Under the pieces are notes generated by a model. The model was not told the origin of the DNA and made no database searches. It saw nothing but the letters and a program-made list of their open reading frames with translations. From Triticum aestivum (taxonomy: Eukaryota > Streptophyta > Magnoliopsida > Poales > Poaceae), in contig NC_057809.1 in the NCBI RefSeq assembly GCF_018294505.1, positions 415,975,648 to 416,039,647 on the forward strand: 64,000 nt of DNA. The letters run 5' to 3'. This document shows positions 35,267 through 45,959 of the stretch, in pieces. Within the stretch, counting starts at the first letter, position 1. Every line of letters starts with the position of its first letter. The translations under genes and the position numbers were made by a program.

Positions 35267-36744
35267 GGGGAGGTGGTCCGGTGGCTTACAGCGAGCGACG
35301 AGGAGGTCTCCGGCGCGACAGGACTTCGGGGGTTGATGAGACGGCGTCTCCGGCGAGTCTCCGACGTCAGTGAGGTCTCTAGTCGATGTCGTGGAGCCAG
35401 ACAATCATGTGTGTGGCGTCAGGGTGGGATCAGGGGGTCAGAGTCGACGCCGAGGGCAACAATAGTGCGGTGGGAGAGGCGTAGCTCTGGCAAGGAATAG
35501 TGGGCACAGGAGGGCATCGGGGGAGGTGTTCTAGGGTGGAACCGAACAAGAGTGAGGGGCTTTTATAGGGGAGGAGGCGTGGATGAGGGGCTAGGCCAGA
35601 ATCAGCAGGGGATCGACTCGAGGTGGGGTTGCCGATGTGGTGCTCCGACAAGGAAGGAAGGGAATCTGGAGGTTGGGAAGGTGAGCGCAGGCGAGGGGCA
35701 ATCGTACGGTGGGTCCGCGTGTTAGAGAGATAGGGCGGGATCCAATTGGATTGATCAACCAACCCGATCCAAATTCGGTGCGCGCGCACTTAGCTGGGTC
35801 GGATCCGTGACGTGGGATGCGGGCATATTTCCTTTTAAAGGACATTGCGTTCCTATTTTAAAATAAAACAGAGAAAGGAAATAAAATAAGGAAAAGAAAT
35901 AAAAGTTTACCTAGACATATTATATACCAAAATGTTCATAAAACTACAAATAATAAGATGAACAATTTTTCAAGTTCAAATAAAGTCCACAAAAATTCAT
36001 AAAATTCAAATAGTGCTACTTTTGCAATAAAAACTAATAAAAAATATTTTTTTAAATAACAAAATAATTTCAAATTTATTTTCACCTAATTTTCATTTAA
36101 CGGAAACATTTTACCCTTATTTCCATATAATTATTTTAGGAGAAAAATAATTTGAATAAAACATCAAACGAGTTTGAATTTGAATTTCAAACCACTTTCA
36201 ATACTTTTCTCTTTTTCTTTGACCAAATATATTTCAAATTGCCACTGAATTTTTAAGTGTCATATTCCTTCTCTCATTTTGAATATTTCTAGAGAATTTT
36301 AAATTTGGAAATTCAAATAACTTCAAATTGGAAATAGGTTTCAGAAAACTTTAAAATGGACTTTCAAAATGGTTCTTTTGAACTTCTGAATCTCTTTCTT
36401 ATAATTTGAAGAAGTCATTTTATCTACTCTCATGAAACTCATTGAGTTGCATAAAGGTTCTGAATTTGAAATATTTTCAAAAGGGATTCAAATCTAAAAA
36501 ACCCTTTTTCATTTCAAATGGAAGAAGTCATGTCATCTCCACTCTAGGGTTTTGTGTTTGAGATGAATTTGAATTCATGGAGATCAAAATGCAAGATGAA
36601 AGTTTTGGGAAAGTCCTTTTATTCCCTCTCATTCAACTTACAATTTTTTTAAATTTTCACTCAATTTCACACAACAATCAAACAAGCAAACTTAATTATT
36701 TATTTAATATAATAGTCCAATATTTAGAATTTTGGGATGTTATA
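35267..36744 (-). mobile_element. LTR fragment of another Gypsy-type element
   Basis: On the minus strand it begins TATAACATCCCAAAATTC at 36744 (probably TGTAACATCCC with one change) and carries a promoter TATAAAA at 35567-35561, followed by a 5'UTR-like C-rich stretch. It is cut at 35267, where the Del/Tekay-like LTR starts. The family is not identified. The AT-rich half (35850-36740) and GC-rich half (35270-35840) contain no coding sequence. Confidence 0.65.
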
Positions 36745-39298
36745 TTTATTTGCTACAATTAATGTTTGTCCTAAGAATGCAGATGCTATGCTTAATGAAG
36801 ATGATCTTTGTAGTCCCCCTACTTTCAATAATTAAATTGCTATGATGATTGCGTGTCTCCTATTTATGATGATTGCAATAATTATGAAAGTGGGTTTGGA
36901 AGAGTGTCAACTTTAGACAATAATTATCCCACTATGTCGGAGGGTGTTGAATCTTATTATAATGATAAAAGTGGATTTGGAGAGGTCATGACTTTATTTC
37001 ATATTGAATTCACTATTCCAGAAGAGGTTTCAATTGATTATGATGAGGACCAAGTTGCTACTTATGATGATTATTGTGACGATACTTATGTTATAAAAAA
37101 TAGTGATAATTATTGTCATAATTATTAATATCCTTTTACTAAACATTACTCTTTTTATGTTTAAACAATTTATAGTATTTGAGTTTCTTATGATACTCCT
37201 ACTATTATTGATGAGAATAAATTTGCTTATGTGGAGAGTAATAAAAAATGTATGTTTATGCACCATGAAAATAATGTTTATGTGATAGTTATACTGTTGA
37301 ATTTGTTCATGATGCTGCTGAAAATTATTATGAGAGAGGAACATGCTTTTACATATCTGAACAATATCAAGTTTCCTCTCTATGTGTTGAAACTTTTGAA
37401 GTCATGCTTGTTTTGCCTTCCTATGCTAGTTGATTATTGCTCCCATAATTTTTTTTGCATGATCAAAAAATAAATATGGATAGGAAGTGAGTTAGGCTTA
37501 AAAGTGCTAGTCATATGCTTCATGATGCTCTTGTTATGTTTCAACTCTTTACTTTTATGTGAGCATCATTGAAATCATTATGCCTAGCTAAAATGCATTA
37601 AAGAAAAGCACTTGTTGGGTGACAACCCAATACTTATACCTATTGTTTTTGTGTGTTCACATGATTAAGATACTATAGTAATTATGTTTTATAGCTTTTG
37701 TTTCAATAATGTGCCAAGTAAAGCCTTTGGGATGATTTGAATGATAGTTGTATCGATTCTGTGGAAAAACAGAAACTTTTGCGCCCAGTGCTAGAGTTAC
37801 CATAATTAACTAGGATGTGAGAAAATTCTTAAATTTTACGAATGATTTATATACAGATTTACCACATTGTCGTAACTTTTCACAATTTTTGGAGTTACGG
37901 ACGTATGGTTTTTGTTGAGATCATTATAGGATGTTCTGTTTTTGAAAGATTCTGTTTTCAATGCATAGTTTGCTTTTTGTAGTTTCTATGGCTTATATTG
38001 GTAAATATAAATTGTACAAATGATAGACTACATTAGTCATTATGTAAAAAAATTATGAATGTTGTCTTGACAGTATCCAAGTTTGATTTGCTCCTTATCA
38101 TACTAACCTATCTCACGAAGTTCCGATAAGTTTTGTGTGATTGAAGTTTTTAAGTTTTGCGTGAGATATCCATGTGAGGACAATAAGTAGTGGCAAGAAC
38201 CTACTCTTGGGGATTCCCTAGGCACCCCAAGCTAATATTCAAGGAAGACCCAAGCGTTCAAGCTTGGGGATGCCCCGAAAGGCATCCCCTCTTTCGTCTT
38301 CAACATTATCGGTAACCTTACTTGGAGCTATATTTTTATTCATCACATGATATGTGTTTTGCTTGGAGCATCATTTTCTTTTGTTGAGATTTACTTTCTA
38401 TTATTTACAATAATGTTTTGAATCTTTTATTTCATTAAAAGTGTTAAGTATAGCCTTTACCATGCTCAGTTTTCAAGTCTATATGTTGTCGTTTGAAAAC
38501 AATAAGTTTTTTGTTATGTATTGAATATTCCTGAATAGTCAGAACATGATAAAATCTTGAAATTTTTACATAGTAAGCTATGATAAATTTTCTATAGTGT
38601 GGTAAGTTTTTAGAAATTTTTGCAGTAAAAGAAGTATGAATTTTTCTCCGTCCTTTACAGACTTTTGTGTTTAGACAGATTGTTGGTATGTTTGCATTAT
38701 TTCCATATGTTTGGTTGTTTAATGATTCTATTTGAGGATAGGAGTATTAAATATGCATATGCATTTAATATGCAATGTTTAATTATAATTTTATTAGTTT
38801 GTTACAGTCGAGAATGATAAGGCTTTAAGTTGATTTATACTAACTTATCCCACGAGTTCTTGTTGAGTTTTGTATGGACGAAGTTTTTAAGATTTAGACA
38901 AACTGTGATATAAGAGGAATTAAGTAGACACAAGAACTCAAGTTTGGGGATGCCCATGGCATCCCAAGTTAATATTTCAAGAAGTATCAAGCATCTAAGC
39001 TTGGGGATGCCCCGGTAGGCATCCCATCTTTCTTCATCAACAACTATCGGTTGGTCCTGGTTGAGCCTAAGTTTTTGCTTGTTCTCAAGAGATGTGTAAT
39101 TCTTGGTTTGAGACTAAGTTTTTATTTGTTCACATGACATGTGATATTCTTGTAGTGCCCTTTTATATTTGTTTGTTGTTTGAATAAATACTTAGATTTG
39201 AAAGTTTAAAGAGGAAGTCCTCACATAGCTGCTTAATTGTTTGACTACTCATTGATCTTCACTTATATCTTTTTGTGTAGTTTGTCATTTACTCTCGT
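36745..39298 (+). mobile_element. Internal region of a second Athila-type (Fatima/Sabrina-related) element
   Basis: 37690-37790 matches 6810-6900 and 38190-38370 matches 7290-7470 of the Fatima-like element, in the same order. The block with AGCTTGGGGATGCC and GGCATCCCC occurs twice here (38200-38370 and 38935-39060), so part of the region is duplicated. One degenerate coding stretch is present at the left. The element is interrupted by the LTR fragment to the left and by the CACTA element at 39299; it resumes at 46954. No LTR of this copy is in the window. Confidence 0.65.
36853..37473 (+). pseudogene. Degenerate coding remnant of the Athila-type element
   Basis: The first frame (36853-37128) reads MSPIYDDCNNYESGFGRVST with a repeated SGFGEVMTLF / SGFGRVSTL pattern and is Asp/Tyr-rich. 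Reading then moves through other frames (about 37130-37473), including YLNNIKFPLYVLKLLKSCLF. I recall this as a typical low-complexity internal part of Triticeae Athila elements but cannot assign a domain or a function. It is broken by several frameshifts. Confidence 0.45.
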
Positions 39299-39317
39299 AA
39301 CTACTAGGAAAAGGGCT

Positions 39318-39474
39318 AGTAATGGCGCACCAGTTTTGCCCACTAATGGCGCACTGCTGGTGCGCCATTAGTATCACGCCACTAGTATTTCTTACTAATG
39401 GCGCACCACTGGTGCGCCATTAGTATCTGGTATACTAATGGCGCACCGAGCCGTGCACCATTAGTATAGAACAC
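39318..39474. repeat. CACTA left subterminal repeats
   Basis: Alternating direct and inverted copies of the 12-mer TAATGGCGCACC (for example 39320, 39344 and inverse at 39359), some with one change. Such repeats bind the transposon's own protein in characterised CACTA elements. The array continues after the solo LTR at 41203-41345. Confidence 0.8.
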
Positions 39475-39479
39475 CATGC

Positions 39480-41202
39480 TGTTGGAAATATGCCCTAGAG
39501 GCAATAATAAATTAGTTATTATTATATTTCCTTGTTCATGATAATCGTTTATTATCCATGCTAGAATTATATTGATAGGAAACTCAGATACATGTGTGGA
39601 TACATAGACAACACCATGTCCCTAGTAAGCCTCTAGTTGACTAGCTCGTTGATCAATAGATGGTTACGGTTTCCTGACCATGGACATTGGATGTCATTGA
39701 TAACGGGATCACATCATTAGGAGAATGATGTGATGGACAAAGACCCAATCCTAAGCCTAGCACAAGATCATGTAGTTCGTATGCTAAAGCTTTTCTAATG
39801 TCAAGTATCATTTCCTTAGACCATGAGATTGTGCAACTCCCGGATACCATAGGAGTGCTTTGGGTGTGCCAAATGTCACAACGTAACTGGGTGGCTATAA
39901 AGGTACACTACAGGTATCTCCGAAAGTGTCTGTTGGGTTGGCATGAATCGAGACTGGGATTTGTCACTCCGTGTAAACGGAGAGGTATCTCTGGGCCCAC
40001 TCGGTAGGACATCATCATAATGTGCACAATGTGATCAAGGAGTTTATCACGTGATGATGTGTTACGGAACGAGTAAAGAGACTTGCCGGTAACGAGATTG
40101 AACAAGGTATTGGGATACCGACGATCGAATCTCGGGCAAGTGTCGTACCGATAGACAAAGGGAATTGTATACGGGATTGATTCAGTCCTTGACATCGTGG
40201 TTCATCCGATGAGATCATCGTGGAACATGTGGGAGCCAACATGGGTATCCAGATCCCGCTGTTGGTTATTGACCGGAGAGTCATCTCGGTCATGTCTGCA
40301 TGTCTCCCGAACCCGTAGGGTCTACACACTTAAGGTTCGGTGACGCTAGGGTTATAGAGATATTAGTATGCGGTAACCCGAAAGTTGTTCGGAGTCCCGG
40401 ATGAGATCCCGGACGTCACGAGGAGTTCCAGAATGGTCCGGAGGTAAAGATTTATATATGGGAAGTCCTATTTTGGTCACCGGAAAAGTTTCGGGTTTTA
40501 TCGGTAACGTACCGGGACCACCGGGAGGGTCCCGGGGGTCCACCAAGGGGGTCCACCTGCCCCAGGGGGCCACATGGGCTGTAGGGGTGTGTGCCTTGGC
40601 CTATATGGGCCAAGGGCACCAGCCCCAAGAGGCCCATGCGCCAAGAGATAAGGGAAAGGAAGAGTCCTCAAAAGGGAAGGCACCTCCTAGGTGCCTTGGG
40701 GAGGAGGGACTCCTCCCTGGCCACACCCTTCCTTGGAGGAAGGGCCAAGGCTGCGCCCCCCTCTCCCTTGGCCCTATATATACTGGGGGGAAGGGAGGGC
40801 AGCAATACCTAAGCCCTGGCGCCTCCCTCCCCCTCCCATGACACATCTTCCTCCTCCCGCAGCGCTTGGCGAAGCCCTGTTGGAATCCCGCTACTTCCAC
40901 CACCACGCCGTTGTGCTGCTGGATCTCCATCAACCTCTCCTTCCCCCTTGCTGGACCAAGAAGGAGGAGACGTCGCTGCTCCGTACGTGTGTTGAACGCG
41001 GAGGTGCCGTCCGTTCGGCGCTAGGATCATCGGTGATTTGGATCACGACGAGTACGACTCCATCAACCCCGTTCTCTTGAACGCTTCCGCGCGCGATCTA
41101 CAAGGGTATGTAGATCCACTCCTCCCTCGTTGCTAGATGACTCCATAGATAGATCTTGGTGACACGTAGGAAAATTTTGAATTTATGCTATGTTCCCCAA
41201 CA
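39480..41202 (+). mobile_element. Solo LTR of an Angela/BARE/WIS-type Copia element
   Basis: It starts TGTTGGAAATATGCCCTAGA and ends TTCCCCAACA, the well-known termini of this abundant Triticeae family. The target duplication CATGC is exact (39475-39479 and 41203-41207). A TATATATA promoter motif lies at 40775-40782. No internal region remains, so the element was reduced by recombination between its LTRs. Several open frames in the GC-rich part (40352-41080) are LTR sequence. Confidence 0.95.
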
Positions 41203-41207
41203 CATGC

Positions 41208-41640
41208 GCCATTAGTATGCCTCCGAGGGGGCCATATTTAACCATGTGCTTTGGCATACTAATGGCGCACTGTTGGGTGATGCACCATTAGTGTGATTAT
41301 AACAGTGCGCCATTAGTGTCTTGTGTGGTGCGCCACTAGTATGAATATTAGGGATTTTTTTTTCATTTCTGATATTTTCACAGGTTAAAAAATATTAGAG
41401 ATAACATACAACACAGATCTGCTTAGCTTACATACAGGGGGCCATATGTAACGATGTTACCTGCGTCCACTAGATCATATCCAACACACAAGTTTCATCA
41501 TATATACATACATAGCCAACACATAGTTCCATCGTTACATATTACAAAAGTTTCACAATGTTCATTCAACACCGTTATCCATCAATTCACAAAAGTTTCA
41601 CATTGATACAAAATAAAAACACAAATGGAAAAGAAGCACT
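41208..41640. other. CACTA subterminal and interior spacer
   Basis: It starts with the rest of the left subterminal repeats (GCGCCATTAG copies to about 41345), then AT-rich sequence. A CACAAGTTTCATC/CAAAAGTTTCAC phrase recurs irregularly between 41488 and 41605. No coding sequence is supported. Confidence 0.5.
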
Positions 41641-41699
41641 CCATCTATGCAAGCTTCCATGAATTAAATCAAATCTGCAAAATGATAAACACGCAGTTA

Positions 41700-41785
41700 G
41701 AAGAAGAAGAAGAAGAGAAGAAGAAGAAGAAGAAGAAGAAGAAGAAGAAGAAGAAGACTTTGCAGAAGAATAAGAAGAATAAGAA
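41700..41785. repeat. GAA/AAG microsatellite
   Basis: A purine-rich run of AAG triplets (nearly perfect 41716-41757). It creates a spurious poly-lysine frame. Confidence 0.9.
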
Positions 41786-41788
41786 GAA

Positions 41789-42380
41789 GACTATAAGCTT
41801 ATTATGTAAACTTGATCATTTTGTGCTAACATAAGTAATTTTGGAGCTAACCTATAGGAAACTAAGCATATAAGCTCTAAGTTAGCATATTAGAGCCAAC
41901 TTAGGTAAAATGAAGCTAACCTATGTCATTTTGGATAAGAAGAAGAATAAGAAGAAGACTATAAGCTTATTATGTAAACTTGATCATTTTGTGCTAACAT
42001 AAGTAATTTTGGAGCTAACCTATAGGAAACAAAGCATATAAGCTCTAAGTTAGCATATTAGAGCCAACTTAGGTAAAATGAAGCTAACATATGTCATTTT
42101 GGATAAGAAGAAGAATCAGAAGACTATAAGCTTATTATGTAAACTTGATCATTTTGTGCTAACATAAGTAATTTTGGAGCTAACCTATAGGAAACTAAGC
42201 ATATAAGCTCTAAGTTAGCATATTAGAGCCAACTTAGGTAAAATGAAGCTAACATATGTCATTTTGGATAAGAAGAAGAATAAGAAGAAGACTATAAGCT
42301 TATTATGTAAACTTGATCATTTTGTGCTAACATAAGTAATTTTGGAGCTAACCTATAGGAAACTAAGCATATTAGAGATA
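41789..42380. repeat. Tandem repeat, unit about 168 bp, 3.5 copies
   Basis: Copies start with GACTATAAGCTTATTATG at 41789, 41957, 42122 and 42290 (spacings 168, 165 and 168). Each contains TAACATAAGTAATTTTGG and GCTAACCTATAGG. Units are nearly identical, so the expansion is recent. The AAGAAGAAT junction links it to the neighbouring GAA microsatellite. Confidence 0.9.
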
Positions 42381-42393
42381 AATAGGTAACTAA

Positions 42394-42394
<1 letters not shown>

Positions 42395-42477
<83 letters not shown>
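42395..42477. repeat. TA microsatellite
   Basis: About 41 TA dinucleotides. The Tyr-Ile reading frame across it is spurious. Confidence 0.95.
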
Positions 42478-42479
<2 letters not shown>

Positions 42480-42508
42480 TTTTGGAGATCTGACATACCC
42501 GACATAGT

Positions 42509-43580
42509 TCAGTTCTCATTGTTCTTCTCCTTCTCCTTCCTCAGCCTGATACGCCAAGAGCGGCGAGGCGGTGGAGGCAGTGGAGGCAGCTGTGGGATGT
42601 AGTCTTCTACCACAATTGGCGTGGTCATGTCACCCAGCTGTGGGATCACCGGTGCCACCACCGGTGTGTGGTAATTGTCAGGCACCACTACCATCGCAAG
42701 GCCACCCTCAGCCACCACCATCTCTTGCCCATGGTCAGCCACCACCATCTCTTGCCCATGGTCAGCCACCACCATCTCTTGCCCTTGGTCAGCCACCACC
42801 AGCGCTAGGTCATCCTCAGCCTGATGCCCATCGTCATCCTGCAGCTCCTCATCCCCACTTTGCTCCTCTTCTCCCCCACTCCAGTCCAGATCATCCTTCT
42901 TGTTGTCTTCGCTGCTGCCAGAATCGCTGCTGCTTTCGCTAAGGCCAGAATCGCTGTTGCTTTGCTATAGCCATAATCGCTGCTGCTTTGGCTGTAGCCA
43001 GTGTCGCCGCTGCTTCTCACATTGCCTGTCCAAATACAACAATGACCGTTAACAATCAATGTGAGACAAAGCCAAATATGGAGGAATAAGAAGAGGCAGA
43101 ACGCACTGGCATCTTCGTCTTCAGCATAGCGCATGCAACACATAGTCTTCTTGAAAACCTTCACGATGAGCATTGTGGCGTCATCGTCGTACCTCAAGAG
43201 AAGAAAGTACCCGGTCCACAGGTCGTAGGCACTGTAGAACTTCTCCCAGCCACGGCACAGGTACATGTGGCCCTCCTCGATCACCAACTACATGTCCCAC
43301 AGCCTACGAACCCCGCTGCCGGCCTGTCGGAGCTTCACATTATCTGGCGGATCTTCACCCAGCATCTTCATAAAAGCGTCAGGCAGCCTCTGCAATTTGG
43401 GACAAGGAGTGATGTAGCAAACAACAGAGTTATCATAATGAGATGGGTGAAGGGGAGATCTCTCGTTTTATATACCTGCCTCGTGGCTGATACTGAAGAA
43501 GAAAGTATGATAGTGAAGAACTTGAAAGCATCCAACTCGTACTCCGGTGAGGCAGAGCGGCGGTGGCTGCTTCCCCCCAT
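42509..43580 (-). pseudogene. CACTA-borne B3 DNA-binding domain gene
   Basis: Coding exons on the minus strand are 43580-43476, 43389-43107 and 43025-42509, all with GT-AG junctions. The ATG at 43580 (MGGSSHRRSASPEYELDAFK) is just inside an acceptor. Joined exons 1-2 give a near-complete B3 fold: FKFFTIIL, then RLPDAFMKMLGEDPPDNVKL, then RLWDM, then GHMYLCRGWEKFYSAYDLW and YDDDATMLIVKVF. A TAG at 43290-43288 follows WDM. Exon 3 is Ser/Asp-rich and acidic, has four VADHGQEMV-type repeats and ends in a Pro run and a basic RRSWRIRLRKEKEK stretch that could be a nuclear signal. A two-base insertion near 42960 shifts its frame. B3 proteins bind DNA in the nucleus. It is either captured host sequence or an accessory gene of the CACTA family. 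Confidence 0.75.
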
Positions 43581-43671
43581 CTCTGATAAGCAGCAGAAGA
43601 GACCAATTAGTACCCTTACAACATTATAGCAGCATAAATTTTGAGCAGAAGATAATTAACATTAGTTGCAA

Positions 43672-43763
43672 GTACCCCATATGTCCTATTTTTAGCAAAG
43701 TCATGCTAAAATTCACGGAAAATTTTAGCATGACCTTTGCTGAAAATAGGACATATGGAGTAC
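43672..43763. repeat. Near-perfect 42-bp inverted repeat (hairpin)
   Basis: Arms 43672-43713 and 43721-43763 pair with about three mismatches and one bulge around the loop CACGGAA; both ends are GTAC. It lies in the presumed 5' intron of the B3 gene. It resembles a miniature foldback element or a small-RNA precursor. Confidence 0.85.
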
Positions 43764-44880
43764 CCGAATTTGCTAGAACGGAAGTTAATCGACATTCCGG
43801 CAAACTCAAGGGCCTCTCGGGGTACCTGCAATATCATTATCCCCACGTAATGAAGTCGCCAATGGGTCATTTCAGAAGATCACAAGTAGCATCATCACAA
43901 GTACAACATCATCTGTAGCTTTATATTAACAAAGCATCAGCACATATACAAAAGACCACTTATGCCAACAGTATGGTTTATATCAGATTCGGAGTTAGAA
44001 ACAGGAAAAACCGGTGCTTCAAAGCCTATTGGACACAATTTACATCTATCAGTACAGGATGTCCTGACTAATTTCAAGTGTTCACAGGTGAACTTGTACC
44101 ATGGATGAGCCTAGTGCTTCATTAGTTAAATGAACAGAGATAACAGTGCATAACACCATACATAAAGTGATGAGCATACATACTACTGTCCAAGCAAATT
44201 AACTGAATAGTATTGTGTCAAGTTCAGTTTAAAAATTCAGTTACTGCTTGAGTGATTTGACACCAAAAATTACTCCCAAAAATTACAATGACTGTATATA
44301 TTCACTGTACAGGCTGTCAAGTTCTATTTCAGCTCAAGTTTCATTACAACACAAACACTGTAATTCATCTTCTCATAGAAAAATTAATAATAAAAATCAA
44401 ATTACAATAGGGGTCCCAGGTTTGACCCCATGATACGTGCTATCCTTGGATTATTCCTCTTCTGAACAAACCATCATGCATCATTTTCTAACCAAGGCAT
44501 AGCTCAGGAAAACCACTTGGTTTGACCAGAACTAGCTGATTACCCCAAATCTCATGGTAAAATTAGCAAGGCAAAGCATTTCTCTTACATGACCATAGCA
44601 AGAATGACACACTACATATAATCTGGTGAGATAGCAGCAGCAATCTCAAAAAAAGCGGAGACATCATACATACCACCAGAGCATCGCCCACAGACATCCA
44701 GGTACATCACCCACTATTATTGCCTATAAAAAAGCCTAATATCCACTAGTATTGCCTATTGATCATATACTACCTACTCATATTTTATTCAGTCATTTTA
44801 CCAGTTGTTTAACCACAGATTAGGGTCTGTCTAGGAGGTTAGTCAATGTAAAAATTGAAAAGCTAGCTAGCAGTACAGTA
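43764..44880 (-). other. Presumed long intron of the B3 gene
   Basis: No coding sequence on either strand and ordinary AT-rich composition. It lies between the GC-rich putative first exon (donor CAG/GTACCT at about 45041 on the minus strand) and the acceptor before 43583. Confidence 0.4.
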
Positions 44881-44892
44881 AGCAGAAGCAGC

Positions 44893-45470
44893 TCAGGCAG
44901 GCGCAGGGGCGCGCGCGGGACGACAAGCAGGGCCAGCACGGCTAGGTGCGTGCGCGGGTGTGCAAGGCAGCGAGCGGCCGCCGGAGGCAGCAGCGGAATG
45001 GGGAATGGTGGAGAGAGGGAGAAAGGAGGAAGGAGGAGAGGTACCTGGTCGCCGGAGGGGTCGGGGTCGGGGTCCGAGCTCCTTCGGGTCCTCGCTCGCC
45101 GCGGTCGAAGGAGAGCAGGGGCCGGTGGCGGAGGACGGCAGGGGCAGGCAGGGTGGGTGCGTCGGGGCCGCGCTCGCCGGCTGCTGCAGGGGCCGGAGGA
45201 GGCCATCGCTTATCGGAGGGAGGAGGAGAGGAGAGGAGCGGGCGACGCGCGTTCGGCCGATCCCGTTCGGGGGGCGCAGGGGCGGCGGGGGTGGAGTCCC
45301 GCGGGGGTCGGGGCGGCGGCGTCGGGGCAGCGCAAGACCACAGCGGCGACGGCGGCGCCGACGGCGTGCAGGCGCGGCGGACGGAGGGGGCGGAGCAAGG
45401 GGGCGGCGGCGTACGTTTGGGGTCGAGTGGGGGATCTGGCGAGGGAGGAAGGCCACACAGTGCGAGGGGA
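44893..45470 (-). other. GC-rich block, possible first exon and promoter of the B3 gene
   Basis: About 75% GC, open in several frames on both strands, so frame alone proves nothing. On the minus strand a long Arg/Pro/Ala-rich reading runs through it, and a splice-donor-like CAGGTACCT occurs near 45041. Its place upstream of the B3 exons suggests a 5' exon or CpG-rich promoter carried with the gene. Confidence 0.35.
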
Positions 45471-45647
45471 ATAGGTGGAGTGGGGGGGGGGGGTTAGCAA
45501 TGGCGCACCTCCCCCTAGTGCGCCATAAGTATGACGATTCTAATGGCGCACCACCCCCTGGTGCACCATTAGAATTTTGTTTTAATTACTGGCCCGACTG
45601 GTCAGGTTATATTCCACCTAACCCTACCTCCATCAGAACACGCCCAC

Positions 45648-45702
45648 TAGCCCGACTGGTCAGCACGCAGCACACACACTAGGAGGTCCTGGGTTCGATT
45701 CC
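45648..45702 (+). other. tRNA-like box A and box B (SINE-like fragment)
   Basis: TAGCCCGACTGG (45648-45659) fits the pol III box A consensus at 11 of 12 positions, and GGTTCGATTCC (45692-45702) is a perfect box B, spaced 32 bases apart as in a tRNA. A T-rich tail follows (45713-45724). There is no matching acceptor stem, so it is not a tRNA gene. CCCGACTGGTCAG is repeated at 45593. Confidence 0.4.
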
Positions 45703-45959
45703 TAGGCTCCCCAATTTTTGTTTTTATGCATTTAAAATGTTGTTTGATATTTATTTATGTTTAAATATGTTCAAACTTGTTTAAATCATAACAATAATAT
45801 TTTTTATAAAAAAAGTAATAATTTTTTAAAAAATATCATCAAATTTGTTATTTGAAAATATTTATGAATATGAAAAAACATCATCAAATTTATTATTTAA
45901 AATATCATCAAATTTGTTATTTGAAAATATAATCAATTTTTTTGCAATTTTAGTTGCAT

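Noticed and set aside
40352..41080. ORFs of up to 146 codons
   Set aside because: They are inside the solo Angela-type LTR, which is non-coding.
41625..41834. Poly-lysine ORF
   Set aside because: Product of the GAA microsatellite.
42292..42519. Poly Tyr-Ile ORF
   Set aside because: Product of the TA microsatellite.
42571..42942. Plus-strand Pro/His/Ser-rich ORF of 123 codons
   Set aside because: It is the antisense shadow of the spliced B3 gene's last exon, whose minus-strand reading has coherent junctions and domain structure.
44893..45682. ORFs of 174-240 codons on the plus strand
   Set aside because: Gly/Arg repeats from GC-rich DNA with all six frames largely open. Only the minus strand has possible meaning, as an upstream exon of the B3 gene.
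45648..45702. tRNA gene
   Set aside because: Box A and box B fit, but there is no pairing acceptor or anticodon stem, so only a tRNA-like or SINE-like fragment is reported.
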